DNA of 22,758 nt. Source: an uncultured Campylobacter sp. (GTDB lineage Bacteria; Campylobacterota; Campylobacteria; Campylobacterales; Campylobacteraceae). The stretch is taken from the NCBI RefSeq assembly GCF_938041645.1, contig NZ_CALIST010000028.1:1-22758 (forward strand), written 5' to 3'. The notes beneath the pieces were generated by a model. The model was not told the DNA's origin, did not search any database, and was given only the letters and a program-made list of their open reading frames with translations. Within the stretch, counting starts at the first letter, position 1. Each line of letters starts with the position of its first letter. The position numbers and the translations under genes are program-made. Of the stretch, positions 1-7,718 are shown piece after piece.

Positions 1-64
1 AAAACCCTTTATTTCAGTATACTTTAATAAATTTCAGCTTAAGCAGATAAATTTTATCTTTTTA

Positions 65-113
65 TTGACGGACCTCAATGCTTATTGAAATTTAAATAGG
101 TAAAATTCTCTCC
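65..113 (+). promoter_or_regulatory. norZ promoter with CRP/FNR-type box, class II geometry
   Basis: A 14-bp dyad TTGA-N6-TCAA lies at 65-78, the format of CRP/FNR-family sites (FNR TTGAT-N4-ATCAA; NssR TTAAC-N4-GTTAA). A -10-like TAAAAT lies at 101-106, predicting transcription start near 113. The dyad centre (71/72) is then at -41.5, the standard position of a class II activator site. The sequence shows the dyad and the spacing. The identity of the regulator (an NO- or oxygen-responsive CRP/FNR protein) is inference. Confidence 0.6.
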
Positions 114-136
114 CAATTTCAGTTAAAGGAGTGAGA

Positions 137-2374
137 ATGGCAGAATATAAAAAGCTCTGGATGGCGCTTGTAGCGGTGCTCATCGTGGGCTTTAGTTTCT
201 TGGGTTTTTACGGCGGCGAGGTGTATAGGCAGTCTCCGCCGGTGGTAAAATTTACCGATGCTAGCGGAGCTGAGCTAATCAGCACCGAGCGCATTTACCG
301 CGGGCAGGAGGCCTGGCAGAGCATCGGCGGTATGCAGGTGGGCTCGATCTGGGGTCACGGAGCGTATCAGGCGCCCGATTGGAGCGCGGATTGGCTGCAT
401 AAGGAGCTGGTCGCGTTTATGGATATCAAGGCGCAGGAGCGTTTCGGCGTGAAATTTGACGCCTTAAATGACGAGCAAAAGGCGCAGATCAAAGCGCTTA
501 CAAAGGCCGAGTACCGCACCAACACCGTAAAAGACGGCACCGTTAAGCTAAGCGATGATCGCTTAAAGGCTATGGCGGTCGTAAAAGACGAGTACATGGG
601 TGTTTTCGGAAACGATCCGCGCTTTAAAAAGCTTCGCGAGGATTACGCGATGAAGGAAAATACGCTCGCAAACGAGCAACACCGCGCCGAGCTCGTGGAT
701 TTCATCTTTTGGACTGCGTGGGCGGTTTCTACGGATCGTCCGAGCGGAGAGGCGACCTATACCAATAACTGGCCGCACGAGCCGCTAATAGACAATGTCC
801 CTACCACGGAAAACGTCGTTTGGACGATCGCAAGCCTCGTTATTTTGCTTACCGGCATCGGCCTGCTAGTGTGGTTTGGAAATTTCTACGGCAAAAAGGA
901 CGAGGATTTCGAGGCTCCTGCGAAGCTTAGCGCAGATCCAATCGCCGCTTTAGCGCTTACGCCGTCGCAAAAGGCGCTCGGCAAATATCTTTTCGTAGCG
1001 ATTGCGTTGTTTGCATTTCAAGCCTTCATCGGCGGCTTTGTTGCGCACTATACGATCGAGGGTCAGTCCTTTTTCGGGCTTGATATTTCGCAATATATCC
1101 CTTACTCGCTAGCTCGCACCTGGCACGTGCAAGCGTCCATTTTCTGGATCGCTACGGGCTTTTTGGCGGCGGGATTGTTTCTAGCTCCGATCATCAACGG
1201 CGGCAAGGATCCGAAATTTCAAAAGCTCGGCGTGGACGTGCTTTTCTACGCGCTTCTTTTCTTGGTCGTCGGCAGCTTCGCGGGCGAATACATGGCGATT
1301 GCGGGCAAGATGGATCCAAGCAGCAGTTTCTGGATCGGACATCAAGGATATGAGTATTTAGACCTCGGTAGAATTTGGCAGCTGATACTGTTCGTGGGTC
1401 TTGTGATCTGGATGGTGCTCGTGCTGCGCGGCTTTATCGCGGGCTTTAGAGCCGAGGGCGATAAGAATTTATTGGCGATCTTTACCGCTTCGGTCATCGC
1501 CGTGGGGCTTTTTTACGGCGCGGGGCTATTTTACGGACAGCGCTCGCCGATCCCTGTGATGGAGTACTGGCGCTGGTGGGTCGTGCACCTTTGGGTCGAA
1601 GGATTTTTCGAGGTTTTCGCGACGGCGTCTTTGGCGTTCGTGTTCGCGTCCTTGGGCTTAGTAAGCAAGAAATTTGCCACCTACACTTCGATTGCTAGCG
1701 CATCGATTTTCCTAATCGGCGGAATTCCTGGTACCTTCCACCACCTCTATTTTGCGGGCACCACTACGCCGATAATGGCTGTGGGTGCAAGCTTTTCGGC
1801 GCTTGAAGTCGTGCCTTTGGTGCTTTTGGGCTCAGAGGCGTTTCATTACTACAAGCTTCAATTCGCGCAGGATTGGGCTAAGCGTTTAAAATGGCCGCTT
1901 TACTGCTTCATCGCCGTAGCGTTTTGGAATATGCTAGGCGCGGGCGTTTTCGGCTTTTTAATCAACCCGCCGCTTGCGCTATTTTACATCCAGGGCTTAA
2001 ACACCACCGCGGTGCACGCCCATACGGCGTTATTTGGCGTATACGGCTTTTTGGCGCTCGGCTTCGTGTGGCTCGTGGCGCTGTATATCTACAGGCAAAA
2101 AAGCTTTGACGATACGCTGATGAAGATCGGCTTTTGGGCTCTTAACGCGGGTCTGCTTCTAATGGTGTTGATTTCGCTTCTTCCGGTTGGAATTTTGCAG
2201 GCATTCGCGGCGATCGACGTGGGTATGTGGTATGCAAGAAGCGCGGAATTCTTGCAAAAAGACAGCCTCTACGGGCTCCGCTGGGCGCGCATCATCGGCG
2301 ATACGATCTTTTTGGTTGGAAGCGTGTGCTTCTTACTTCAAATCGTGCGAATGATATTCTCACGCGCTAAATAG
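137..2374 (+). CDS. norZ: Quinol-dependent nitric oxide reductase (qNOR, NorZ)
   Basis: Reduces two NO to N2O at a haem b3/non-haem iron centre in the inner membrane, with electrons taken directly from (mena)quinol. The 745-residue length fits the single-subunit qNOR family. There is one N-terminal membrane span (about 8-27), a hydrophilic periplasmic domain (about 28-220) without any CXXCH, so no haem c, then a 12-13 span NorB-like core. Visible metal ligands and active-site residues are H330 (WHVQ), H484 and E488 in HLWVE, E492, H535-H536 (TFHHLY), and H627 and H629 (VHAH). ATG 137 is chosen over the in-frame GTG at 131 because AAGGAG at 126-131 sits 5 nt before it. It appears monocistronic, with its own activator-type promoter and a terminator just downstream. 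This suggests NO detoxification or the last NO step of nitrogen-oxide respiration; no other denitrification gene is in the window. Confidence 0.95.
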   Translation: MAEYKKLWMALVAVLIVGFSFLGFYGGEVYRQSPPVVKFTDASGAELISTERIYRGQEAWQSIGGMQVGSIWGHGAYQAPDWSADWLHKELVAFMDIKAQERFGVKFDALNDEQKAQIKALTKAEYRTNTVKDGTVKLSDDRLKAMAVVKDEYMGVFGNDPRFKKLREDYAMKENTLANEQHRAELVDFIFWTAWAVSTDRPSGEATYTNNWPHEPLIDNVPTTENVVWTIASLVILLTGIGLLVWFGNFYGKKDEDFEAPAKLSADPIAALALTPSQKALGKYLFVAIALFAFQAFIGGFVAHYTIEGQSFFGLDISQYIPYSLARTWHVQASIFWIATGFLAAGLFLAPIINGGKDPKFQKLGVDVLFYALLFLVVGSFAGEYMAIAGKMDPSSSFWIGHQGYEYLDLGRIWQLILFVGLVIWMVLVLRGFIAGFRAEGDKNLLAIFTASVIAVGLFYGAGLFYGQRSPIPVMEYWRWWVVHLWVEGFFEVFATASLAFVFASLGLVSKKFATYTSIASASIFLIGGIPGTFHHLYFAGTTTPIMAVGASFSALEVVPLVLLGSEAFHYYKLQFAQDWAKRLKWPLYCFIAVAFWNMLGAGVFGFLINPPLALFYIQGLNTTAVHAHTALFGVYGFLALGFVWLVALYIYRQKSFDDTLMKIGFWALNAGLLLMVLISLLPVGILQAFAAIDVGMWYARSAEFLQKDSLYGLRWARIIGDTIFLVGSVCFLLQIVRMIFSRAK

Positions 2375-2403
2375 AGCCTTCGCGAGCTCTTATCGTTTGC
2401 TTT

Positions 2404-2439
2404 GCCCCGCAGGGATTTTATATTCTTGCGGGGCTTTTT
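2404..2439 (+). terminator. Intrinsic terminator after norZ
   Basis: The perfect 7-bp stem GCCCCGC (2404-2410) / GCGGGGC (2428-2434) is followed directly by five T (2435-2439). The loop is 17 nt. It lies 30 bp after the norZ stop. Confidence 0.85.
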
Positions 2440-2607
2440 AAATTTTACTAGGCTTCGCAAGAGCTTTTTTCCGCAAATGGGAGCTGCGCGCGAGTCTTTG
2501 CCGCAGACGATACCCGCGCGAGCTTTAAGCTTAGCCGCAAATCGCGATCAATCTTTAAAATTTTAAAATTTCATCCCCTTAAATTTACCCAAGCCAAATT
2601 TTAAATT

Positions 2608-2616
2608 TGCTAAAAT
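2608..2616 (+). promoter_or_regulatory. Likely extended -10 promoter of yqeY
   Basis: TGC-TAAAAT (2608-2616) fits an extended -10 (TGN plus a TATAAT-like hexamer). It is preceded by A/T-rich DNA and lies 33 bp before the yqeY start. No -35 is evident, as is usual in Campylobacter sigma70 promoters. Confidence 0.45.
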
Positions 2617-2649
2617 TACCGCCGAAATTTTAATCTCAAGGAGTAGAAA

Positions 2650-3093
2650 ATGGGTGTGCGAGAGCAAATTTTAGAAGACATTAAAACGGCGATGAAAAGC
2701 GGCGATCACTTCCGCAGAGACAGCCTGCGGATGCTTAACGCTGCGCTTAAGCAGGTCGAGGTGGACGAGCGCATCAGCCTTAGCGACGAGCGCGTCTTTA
2801 GCATACTTCAAAACGAGATCAAGCGCCGAAATGACTCTGTGGAGCAGTACCGCGCGGGCGGTCGCGACGATCTGGTGCAAAAAGAGCAGGGCGAGATCGA
2901 GATCATCGCGTCCTATCTGCCCGCGCAGCTAGGCGATGTCGAGCTTGCTGCCGCGGTTAGCTCGCTAATCTCGCAGCTTGGCGCTAGCGGCGCAAAGGAT
3001 ATGGGGCGCGTGATGAAAGCTGCCAAAGAAGCGCTCGGCTCAAGCGTAGACGGCAAGCGGCTAAGCGAGGCGGTCAAAGCGGCACTGAAGTAG
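2650..3093 (+). CDS. yqeY: GatB/YqeY domain-containing protein
   Basis: A 147-residue, all-helical YqeY-family protein of normal family length. The fold is shared with the C-terminal tRNA-binding tail of GatB and related amidotransferase subunits. Free-standing YqeY is widespread, and its cellular role is not firmly settled. Family hallmarks are visible in order: a DIKTAMKSGD-type N-terminus, the RDSLRMLNAALKQVEVDER segment (about 24-42), an NEIKRRNDSVEQYRAGGR segment (about 57-74), ASYLPAQL (about 88-95) and GAKDMGRVMKA (about 115-125). AAGGAG lies just before the ATG. The upstream neighbour ends in a terminator, so it is probably transcribed from its own promoter. Confidence 0.92.
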   Translation: MGVREQILEDIKTAMKSGDHFRRDSLRMLNAALKQVEVDERISLSDERVFSILQNEIKRRNDSVEQYRAGGRDDLVQKEQGEIEIIASYLPAQLGDVELAAAVSSLISQLGASGAKDMGRVMKAAKEALGSSVDGKRLSEAVKAALK

Positions 3094-3149
3094 AGCCGGG
3101 AATTTAAAAGCCGTGGCTTTGCTCCTCGGCGGAGTTTTGCGGAACGCAG

Positions 3150-3263
3150 AATTCCGTATCGAAATTCCGCACCCAAAATTCTGCGTCAGGATTTTATAGC
3201 GCGGAATTTTGCACTGAAATTCCGAGCGTGAAATTTAAGGCGTAAAATTTCGCTGCTGAAATT
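3150..3263. repeat. Degenerate ~13.8-bp phased AAATTT array (array A)
   Basis: The spacer between yqeY and the lipoprotein gene holds nine (A/G)ATT cores, starting at 3150, 3163, 3177, 3190, 3205, 3218, 3232, 3246 and 3260. The intervals are 13, 14, 13, 15, 13, 14, 14 and 14 bp. The last five units are most alike, with forms such as GAAATTCCGAGCGT, GAAATTTAAGGCGT and AAAATTTCGCTGCT. Function is unknown. The same kind of array recurs at 12882-13032. Confidence 0.65.
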
Positions 3264-3324
3264 TTTTGAGATAGAGCTTGGGCTGCGGAATTCATACGCT
3301 AATTTAAAATTTTAAAGGATCATC

Positions 3325-3942
3325 ATGAAAAAATTTATCGCAGTTTTACTAGCTGTCCTGCTTGTGGGGTGCCAGTGCAAACAAAACGTAGTGCCTGGGG
3401 CGAACGAAACGCCCGAAAAGATTACGGCATTTTTCATAAACGATGGCAAGGAATACATCGTAGGTGAGAAACTCAGCTATGTCCTAACGAACGGCTCGTC
3501 GCTTAAGAATATCTCGGAATTTTACGATGGCGGATACGCCAAAGGGCTTAAGCGCGAGTTTGTACAGATCGAAGTAACCGATGCTAAAAACGGCGAGGCG
3601 CGCGGTAGCTTCAGTGCTTTTTTAAACTCTGCCGCAGGAGCAGACGTCGCCAAAATCAAAGCTCTAGCGAACCGCATCGAAATCGATGAGAAAAAAGGCG
3701 AGATAGAAGTGATTTTCTACTTCGATGCGCGCGTCGTACAGATCAAAAATCTTAGCGAAATAATGAAGCCAAGCGATAGGCTGCGCTCTCCGATTCCGGC
3801 AAACATCGAGGTTAGGCCTGAACGCTGCGAGGGCAACGCCCTATTGTATACGATAAGCACCATCGTAGCTGTGCCGATAATAATCGTGGGAACGGTACTG
3901 TTTCTGCCCGTGGTGATGATGCAGGAATATAGCCCGCGATAA
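3325..3942 (+). CDS. Putative lipoprotein with a C-terminal hydrophobic segment
   Basis: I do not recognise this 205-residue protein. It starts with a lipoprotein signal: MKK, a hydrophobic stretch, and the lipobox LVGC with Cys16 as the likely lipidation site (a second Cys is at 18). The middle is mixed alpha/beta and hydrophilic. Near the C-terminus a run of about 20 hydrophobic residues (about 174-195, rich in Ile, Val and Pro) could be a membrane span or hairpin. AAAGGA at 3314-3319 precedes the ATG by 5 nt. It is followed after 52 bp by another small membrane-associated protein on the same strand, so the two may be co-transcribed. Envelope location is well supported; function is unknown. 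Confidence 0.75.
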   Translation: MKKFIAVLLAVLLVGCQCKQNVVPGANETPEKITAFFINDGKEYIVGEKLSYVLTNGSSLKNISEFYDGGYAKGLKREFVQIEVTDAKNGEARGSFSAFLNSAAGADVAKIKALANRIEIDEKKGEIEVIFYFDARVVQIKNLSEIMKPSDRLRSPIPANIEVRPERCEGNALLYTISTIVAVPIIIVGTVLFLPVVMMQEYSPR

Positions 3943-3994
3943 TAAAAGCCGTAAAATTCCGTATCTTGCAGCGAAACTTACAATGTAATGATCG

Positions 3995-4630
3995 ATGAAG
4001 CTCGGCGAAATTTGGTATAACTTAGATCGCAAGTTCGATCTATTTATGATCGCATTTTATTTGGCGGCGATGTGGTACGGATTTCTTTTTAGCTTGAATC
4101 CGAAAAGCTTAGACGATCTGAAAATCGCAAATGGAATAATCATGGATGTCAGAAGCGATGATGGGCGCGAATATATGCAGATTTTTACGGATGAGCGCAA
4201 ATTTATCAAAGTCTTTTTAAATGACGATACGGATAACTTAACCTCTTTTTATAAAAATAAAATTTTGCTCAATGCAGCAATTGCTGAAGCTAATTTTAAG
4301 CGGTCAGGAGCGGACGAGTGGCAAGGCGTAAATATCAAGCCTTCTATCTCGCTAATCGCATACGAATGGCTGGAAGGCAAGCGAGTTAAAGCTTGGTATC
4401 AAAGCCGTCCGTTTCCGTTTCAAGATCGCGGCACGGCGTATCAGGTCTTATTCTTGGATTACAATGCAAGCATAGATCCGCCGCAGCGCGAGTATCTGAT
4501 GAAATTCAGATATGACAAATACGCTACGACGGATGATAAATTTACAGCTACGATATTTGGAGCTTTGACGCTCATTTTTCTTGCGATAATGGCGGGTAAA
4601 TTTTATCAAACATGGCGCCAACTGCAATAA
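3995..4630 (+). CDS. Hypothetical two-span membrane protein
   Basis: I do not recognise this 211-residue protein. It has a hydrophobic span near the N-terminus (about 16-34, with aromatic residues MWYGF), a soluble domain of about 140 residues (probably periplasmic, many short beta-like stretches, no cysteines), and a second span (about 184-201), then a short basic tail ending TWRQLQ. This resembles the 'DUF3592-like' layout of small sensor-less membrane proteins, but I cannot assign it. The start is uncertain because no good ribosome-binding site precedes ATG 3995. It may be translated with the preceding lipoprotein gene (52-bp gap). Base composition is slightly more A/T-rich than the flanking housekeeping genes. 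Confidence 0.65.
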   Translation: MKLGEIWYNLDRKFDLFMIAFYLAAMWYGFLFSLNPKSLDDLKIANGIIMDVRSDDGREYMQIFTDERKFIKVFLNDDTDNLTSFYKNKILLNAAIAEANFKRSGADEWQGVNIKPSISLIAYEWLEGKRVKAWYQSRPFPFQDRGTAYQVLFLDYNASIDPPQREYLMKFRYDKYATTDDKFTATIFGALTLIFLAIMAGKFYQTWRQLQ

Positions 4631-4990
4631 ACATTGCGCCGCGAAATTTTAAGTAGCATCGGATGGCCTGAAAACACGGCGCGCAGTATCGATACGAAGC
4701 ATTTTAAAAGGCGCTAGGCTTGCGCTGCGTAATTTATCGCAGATAGCGGCGCGAGCAGGATAAGCTTACGGCGATAAATTTAAATCGTCATCAAAAACAG
4801 ACCGAAACGAGATTTAAAATTTTGATAAATAGCGTGCGCCGAGTTTTGAAATTTTGCGGCTCTAGCTGCGCCAGCTAGCGCTAAATTTGAAAATTTAAAC
4901 TGCGCGAGATTTCAAAATTTCAAAATTTTAAATCTCGCGCTCGTTTAGCAGTATCCATAAAATTCCAAACGCCAAATGGGAGCGAATGGG
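4631..4990. other. Gene-free spacer between convergent genes
   Basis: About 360 bp separate the 3' ends of the membrane-protein gene (plus strand) and the AsmA-like gene (minus strand). No ORF of note is seen. It contains AAATTT-rich sequence and one strong inverted repeat near its right end (4902-4940). Confidence 0.6.
4902..4940. terminator. 11-bp perfect inverted repeat between convergent genes
   Basis: The arms GCGCGAGATTT (4902-4912) and AAATCTCGCGC (4930-4940) are perfectly complementary around a 17-nt A/T interior that can itself pair. The position between convergent 3' ends suits a bidirectional terminator, though neither side has a convincing T-run. Confidence 0.45.
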
Positions 4991-5005
4991 CTAAAACAGC
5001 CCATT
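4985..5005 (-). terminator. Hairpin spanning the stop codon of the AsmA-like gene
   Basis: AATGGGCT (4985-4992) and AGCCCATT (4998-5005) form a perfect 8-bp stem with a 5-nt loop. The arms cover the last codons and the TAG stop (4991-4993, minus strand). There is no T-run after it. It may stabilise the 3' end or assist termination. Confidence 0.4.
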
Positions 5006-7237
5006 TATCAGCCCTTTAATCGCGTCTGATTGCTCCTTTTTCGCGTCGTTTTTGCTGCTATTATCGTCCTTTTTCACGCCGAAAAGCTTGTCGATGCCCT
5101 TGCCGATCTGCTTGTCGAGTTTGCCCTTTAGATAGTCCGATTGGACATTGTATTTCGGCTCTTTAATCGTGCCGGTGATGTTTATTTCAAGATCGGTTTT
5201 TTCGATGTTTGCCTTAACCGGCACCGAAATCGCGCCCGTTTTGCTATCCAGCGTGCCGCCGGTGACGTTTAGCTTGCTTTTTTGCGCGCTCATATCGGCG
5301 TTGAAATTGATTAAATTCTGCTTGATCGTGCCGTTTACTTTGGCGTCGTTATAGACCTCACCGCCTAGATCGCGGCCTAAAATTTTGCCGATTTTATCGA
5401 TCAATCCGCCGCTAGGAAGGCGACCGTTATTGATGATCGCGTCGAATTTTCCGCTGTGCGAGCTAGTATTATACGTAAGATTTGCATTGCCCGTGCCGTC
5501 GTAGACGTGATCGATATTTAGAAGCGTCGTAAGCTCTTTGACGATGAAATTTTGGATTTTAAAATTTGCCTCATCGCCCGCGATCTGTCCGTTCAGCTCA
5601 CCGCCCGCGACCTTGGAATTTATGGTCGCAAACAGGCTCTTGCCGTCATGCGAAAGCTCGCCGGTAGCGGCAATTTTGCCGTTTAGTCTGCGATTTAAGA
5701 AAAATTCTAGTCGCTGCAAGCTCGGGATCAGCAGCGCGTAGTTTGCTTTAAGCGCTTTGTTTTTAAGCTCATAAGTGCCGTTTAAGCTCTGAAGCTGCGC
5801 CAGATCGGAGTTTGCACTTACGCTAAAGGTCGCGACGGAGTTTTTGATATTTGTCTGCGCCTGCGCGTCCGTTTTCAGATCGCTTGGGAAGTTCTTGCCC
5901 GTCGCGCCGTCTAAAAATTTCTTAAAAATCACGCCGCTAGCGAGCGAAATTTGCGCCGTGCCGTTGATGCCGTCTTTTAAGCTTAGCTTCGCATCGCCGT
6001 TTATCGTGCCCTCTCCGATCGCGCTGCCGTAAAACAGAGCCGAAAGCACTGCCAGATTTAGATTGCTCGTTTTAAGCTTAAGATCACTTAAATTTCCGTT
6101 CGCATTCAGGTTGCCACCCATCGCGTTTAGATTTAAGCTTAGATTTTTAAGTTCGTTCTGCGCTAGAGCCGCGCTAAGCTCGCCGTTTGCCTTGCCTTGC
6201 AGCTTCACTCCCAGGACGTTTTGCAGCGCGGCCAGATCGTTTGCGTTTAGCTTTGCGGACAGCTCGCCGTTTTTGTTTTTAAGATCGTATTTGACCTCCG
6301 CATCCGCTTTAAGCGCGTCTTTAAACGCCAAAATTTGCGAGTTTGAAAGCTCAAGCGTAGAAAAATCGGTCTTTAAATTTCCGTTTGCTTTAACGTCGCC
6401 AGAAATTTTGCGCCCGATAAGGCTTTCGAGCTTCGCTAGATCGGGCAAGCTTAGATTAAAATCGGAATTTAAAGTTTTGTTTTTCAGATCAAATTCTGAT
6501 TTTTCGGCGCCGATCTTGCCTAGCGTCGAATCGATCTTGCTTGCTGCTCGCAGGACGTCATTTTGCGCCGTAATGTCCGAGTTTAGCATGATCTGCACGC
6601 CCTTTGGGATGGAGATATTCATATCTTTAAACGCAGATTCGTTTAGGATCAAATTTGAGCTTTTGATGCTCGCGTTGCCCTCTGCACCGCCGCTGCTAGC
6701 CTTGATGTCTGAGAGAATGTCGATATTTCCTTTGGCGTAGATCGGTAGAGAGGCCACGGCAAGGGCCTTTTCGACGTTTAGGCCCTTAGCGTCGATTTGC
6801 AGATCAAGCGGTTTGAGGTCTTTTAAATTTGCTAAAAATTTTACGTTGCTATCAAAAATCCGCCCGCTGCCGTTGATGCCGAATTTGTCAAGATCGCCTA
6901 AAATTTGCCCTTTGAGGCTTAGTCCTTCGCTCGTTTTGATGCCGAGCTTGGCTAGATCGTGCGCGTTTGCGTCGTAGTTAAGATCGAAAGAGCGCGCAAA
7001 AAGCGAGTATTTGCCCTTTACGTTTACGTTTGCAGCGTCATTTACGTTGGCGCTGATGTCCAGATCGCCGAAATTTAGATCGAATTTCTCAAGCTTTACG
7101 TCAAGGCCGCTTTTTTCTTTGATCAAATTTTCTATGTAAGGCTTAGTAAGATTGTTGCCAAAATCGCTGAAAAATAGGCAGCCTGCGCCTACGACAAGCA
7201 GGATTAAAATTCCTGCGATTATGCCGAAAATTTTCAT
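4991..7237 (-). CDS. AsmA-family-like inner-membrane-anchored protein
   Basis: A 748-residue protein with a single N-terminal membrane anchor (about 3-23), then a very long periplasmic region of alternating hydrophobic/polar short beta strands rich in N, D, K, L and G. The N-terminal portion (LTKPYIENLIKEKSGLDVKL) and the C-terminal portion (a KVNGTI..NFNADMSAQ segment around 650-670 and ITGTIKEPKYNV around 700) match the AsmA/YhdP/TamB-like style. These are bridge-like proteins implicated in lipid transport to, or assembly of, the outer membrane. VGAGC at the end of the anchor is not a convincing lipobox. The C-terminus is charged (KKDDNSSKNDAKKEQ). The ribosome-binding site AAGGGGA precedes the ATG on the minus strand. 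It is divergent from groES and convergent with the 3995-4630 gene, so it is probably monocistronic. The family assignment comes from overall architecture; the specific paralogue is not identified. Confidence 0.75.
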   Translation of the reverse strand: MKIFGIIAGILILLVVGAGCLFFSDFGNNLTKPYIENLIKEKSGLDVKLEKFDLNFGDLDISANVNDAANVNVKGKYSLFARSFDLNYDANAHDLAKLGIKTSEGLSLKGQILGDLDKFGINGSGRIFDSNVKFLANLKDLKPLDLQIDAKGLNVEKALAVASLPIYAKGNIDILSDIKASSGGAEGNASIKSSNLILNESAFKDMNISIPKGVQIMLNSDITAQNDVLRAASKIDSTLGKIGAEKSEFDLKNKTLNSDFNLSLPDLAKLESLIGRKISGDVKANGNLKTDFSTLELSNSQILAFKDALKADAEVKYDLKNKNGELSAKLNANDLAALQNVLGVKLQGKANGELSAALAQNELKNLSLNLNAMGGNLNANGNLSDLKLKTSNLNLAVLSALFYGSAIGEGTINGDAKLSLKDGINGTAQISLASGVIFKKFLDGATGKNFPSDLKTDAQAQTNIKNSVATFSVSANSDLAQLQSLNGTYELKNKALKANYALLIPSLQRLEFFLNRRLNGKIAATGELSHDGKSLFATINSKVAGGELNGQIAGDEANFKIQNFIVKELTTLLNIDHVYDGTGNANLTYNTSSHSGKFDAIINNGRLPSGGLIDKIGKILGRDLGGEVYNDAKVNGTIKQNLINFNADMSAQKSKLNVTGGTLDSKTGAISVPVKANIEKTDLEINITGTIKEPKYNVQSDYLKGKLDKQIGKGIDKLFGVKKDDNSSKNDAKKEQSDAIKGLINGLF

Positions 7238-7268
7238 TTCGTCCCCTTAAAATTTAAAATTTGAGGGT

Positions 7269-7274
7269 ATTATA
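7269..7274 (-). promoter_or_regulatory. -10 element of the AsmA-like gene
   Basis: On the minus strand GGGC-TATAAT places a perfect -10 at 7274-7269, about 31 bp before the ATG, giving a leader of about 25 nt. The same GGGCTATAAT string precedes ppk at 20373-20382. Confidence 0.6.
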
Positions 7275-7352
7275 GCCCTTAAAATTTAACGTTTGAAATC
7301 TCAATACTTGAGTTAAAATCACTAAAGTTTTATAAAAATTTTTCATAAACTA

Positions 7353-7381
7353 TTGACAAGATTTTAAATTTTGCATATAAT
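7353..7381 (+). promoter_or_regulatory. Consensus sigma70 promoter of groESL
   Basis: TTGACA (7353-7358), a 17-bp spacer and TATAAT (7376-7381) match the consensus at all twelve positions. Predicted transcription start is near 7388, inside the CIRCE operator. Confidence 0.9.
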
Positions 7382-7382
7382 C

Positions 7383-7409
7383 CTAGCACTCAAACACATT
7401 GAGTGCCAA
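7383..7409 (+). promoter_or_regulatory. CIRCE operator (HrcA binding site)
   Basis: CTAGCACTC-N9-GAGTGCCAA matches the CIRCE consensus (TTAGCACTC-N9-GAGTGCTAA) with one change in each outer arm. It begins 2 bp after the -10 and covers the start site, so HrcA bound here would block transcription until heat shock. hrcA itself is not in the window. Confidence 0.92.
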
Positions 7410-7442
7410 TTTTAGAAATCACAAATCAAAGAAAGGACTGAA

Positions 7443-7706
7443 ATGAAATTTCAACCACTTGGCAAGCGCGTTCTAATAGAGCGCGAGGAGGAAACAAAAA
7501 AGACCGCTTCGGGCATCATCATCCCCGACAATGCTTCAAAAGAGAAGCCTTCGACCGGCAAAATCGTAGCCGTCGGCAGCGAATGTGAAGGCGTCAAAAA
7601 TGGCGATATCGTAGCGTTTGCAAAATACGCAGGCAGCGAGATTAGCTTAGACGATAAGAAATTTCTTATCTTAAATTTAGAAGACGTTTTAGGCATAATT
7701 AAATAA
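7443..7706 (+). CDS. groES: Co-chaperonin GroES
   Basis: An 87-residue co-chaperonin forming the heptameric lid of the GroEL folding chamber in the cytoplasm, somewhat shorter than the 97 residues of E. coli but normal for Campylobacterota. Visible are the N-terminal FQPLGKRVLIER strand, the mobile loop ETKKTASGIIIPDNASKEKP (about 17-36) that contacts GroEL, and the GKIVAVGSE strand. AAAGGA (7432-7437) lies 5 nt before the ATG. It is the first gene of the groES-groEL operon, 12 bp upstream of groEL, under the CIRCE-controlled promoter. Confidence 0.98.
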   Translation: MKFQPLGKRVLIEREEETKKTASGIIIPDNASKEKPSTGKIVAVGSECEGVKNGDIVAFAKYAGSEISLDDKKFLILNLEDVLGIIK

Positions 7707-7718
7707 AAAGGATTGAAA

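Noticed and set aside
45..63. AGATAAATTTTATCT dyad followed by T-run at the left edge
   Set aside because: Possible terminator of a gene outside the window, but the stem is short and all A/T, so not listed as a feature.
6063..6740. 225-codon ORF on the plus strand opposite the AsmA-like gene
   Set aside because: It is antisense to a well-formed gene, has Ser/Phe/Leu-rich composition typical of a shadow frame, and has no ribosome-binding site.
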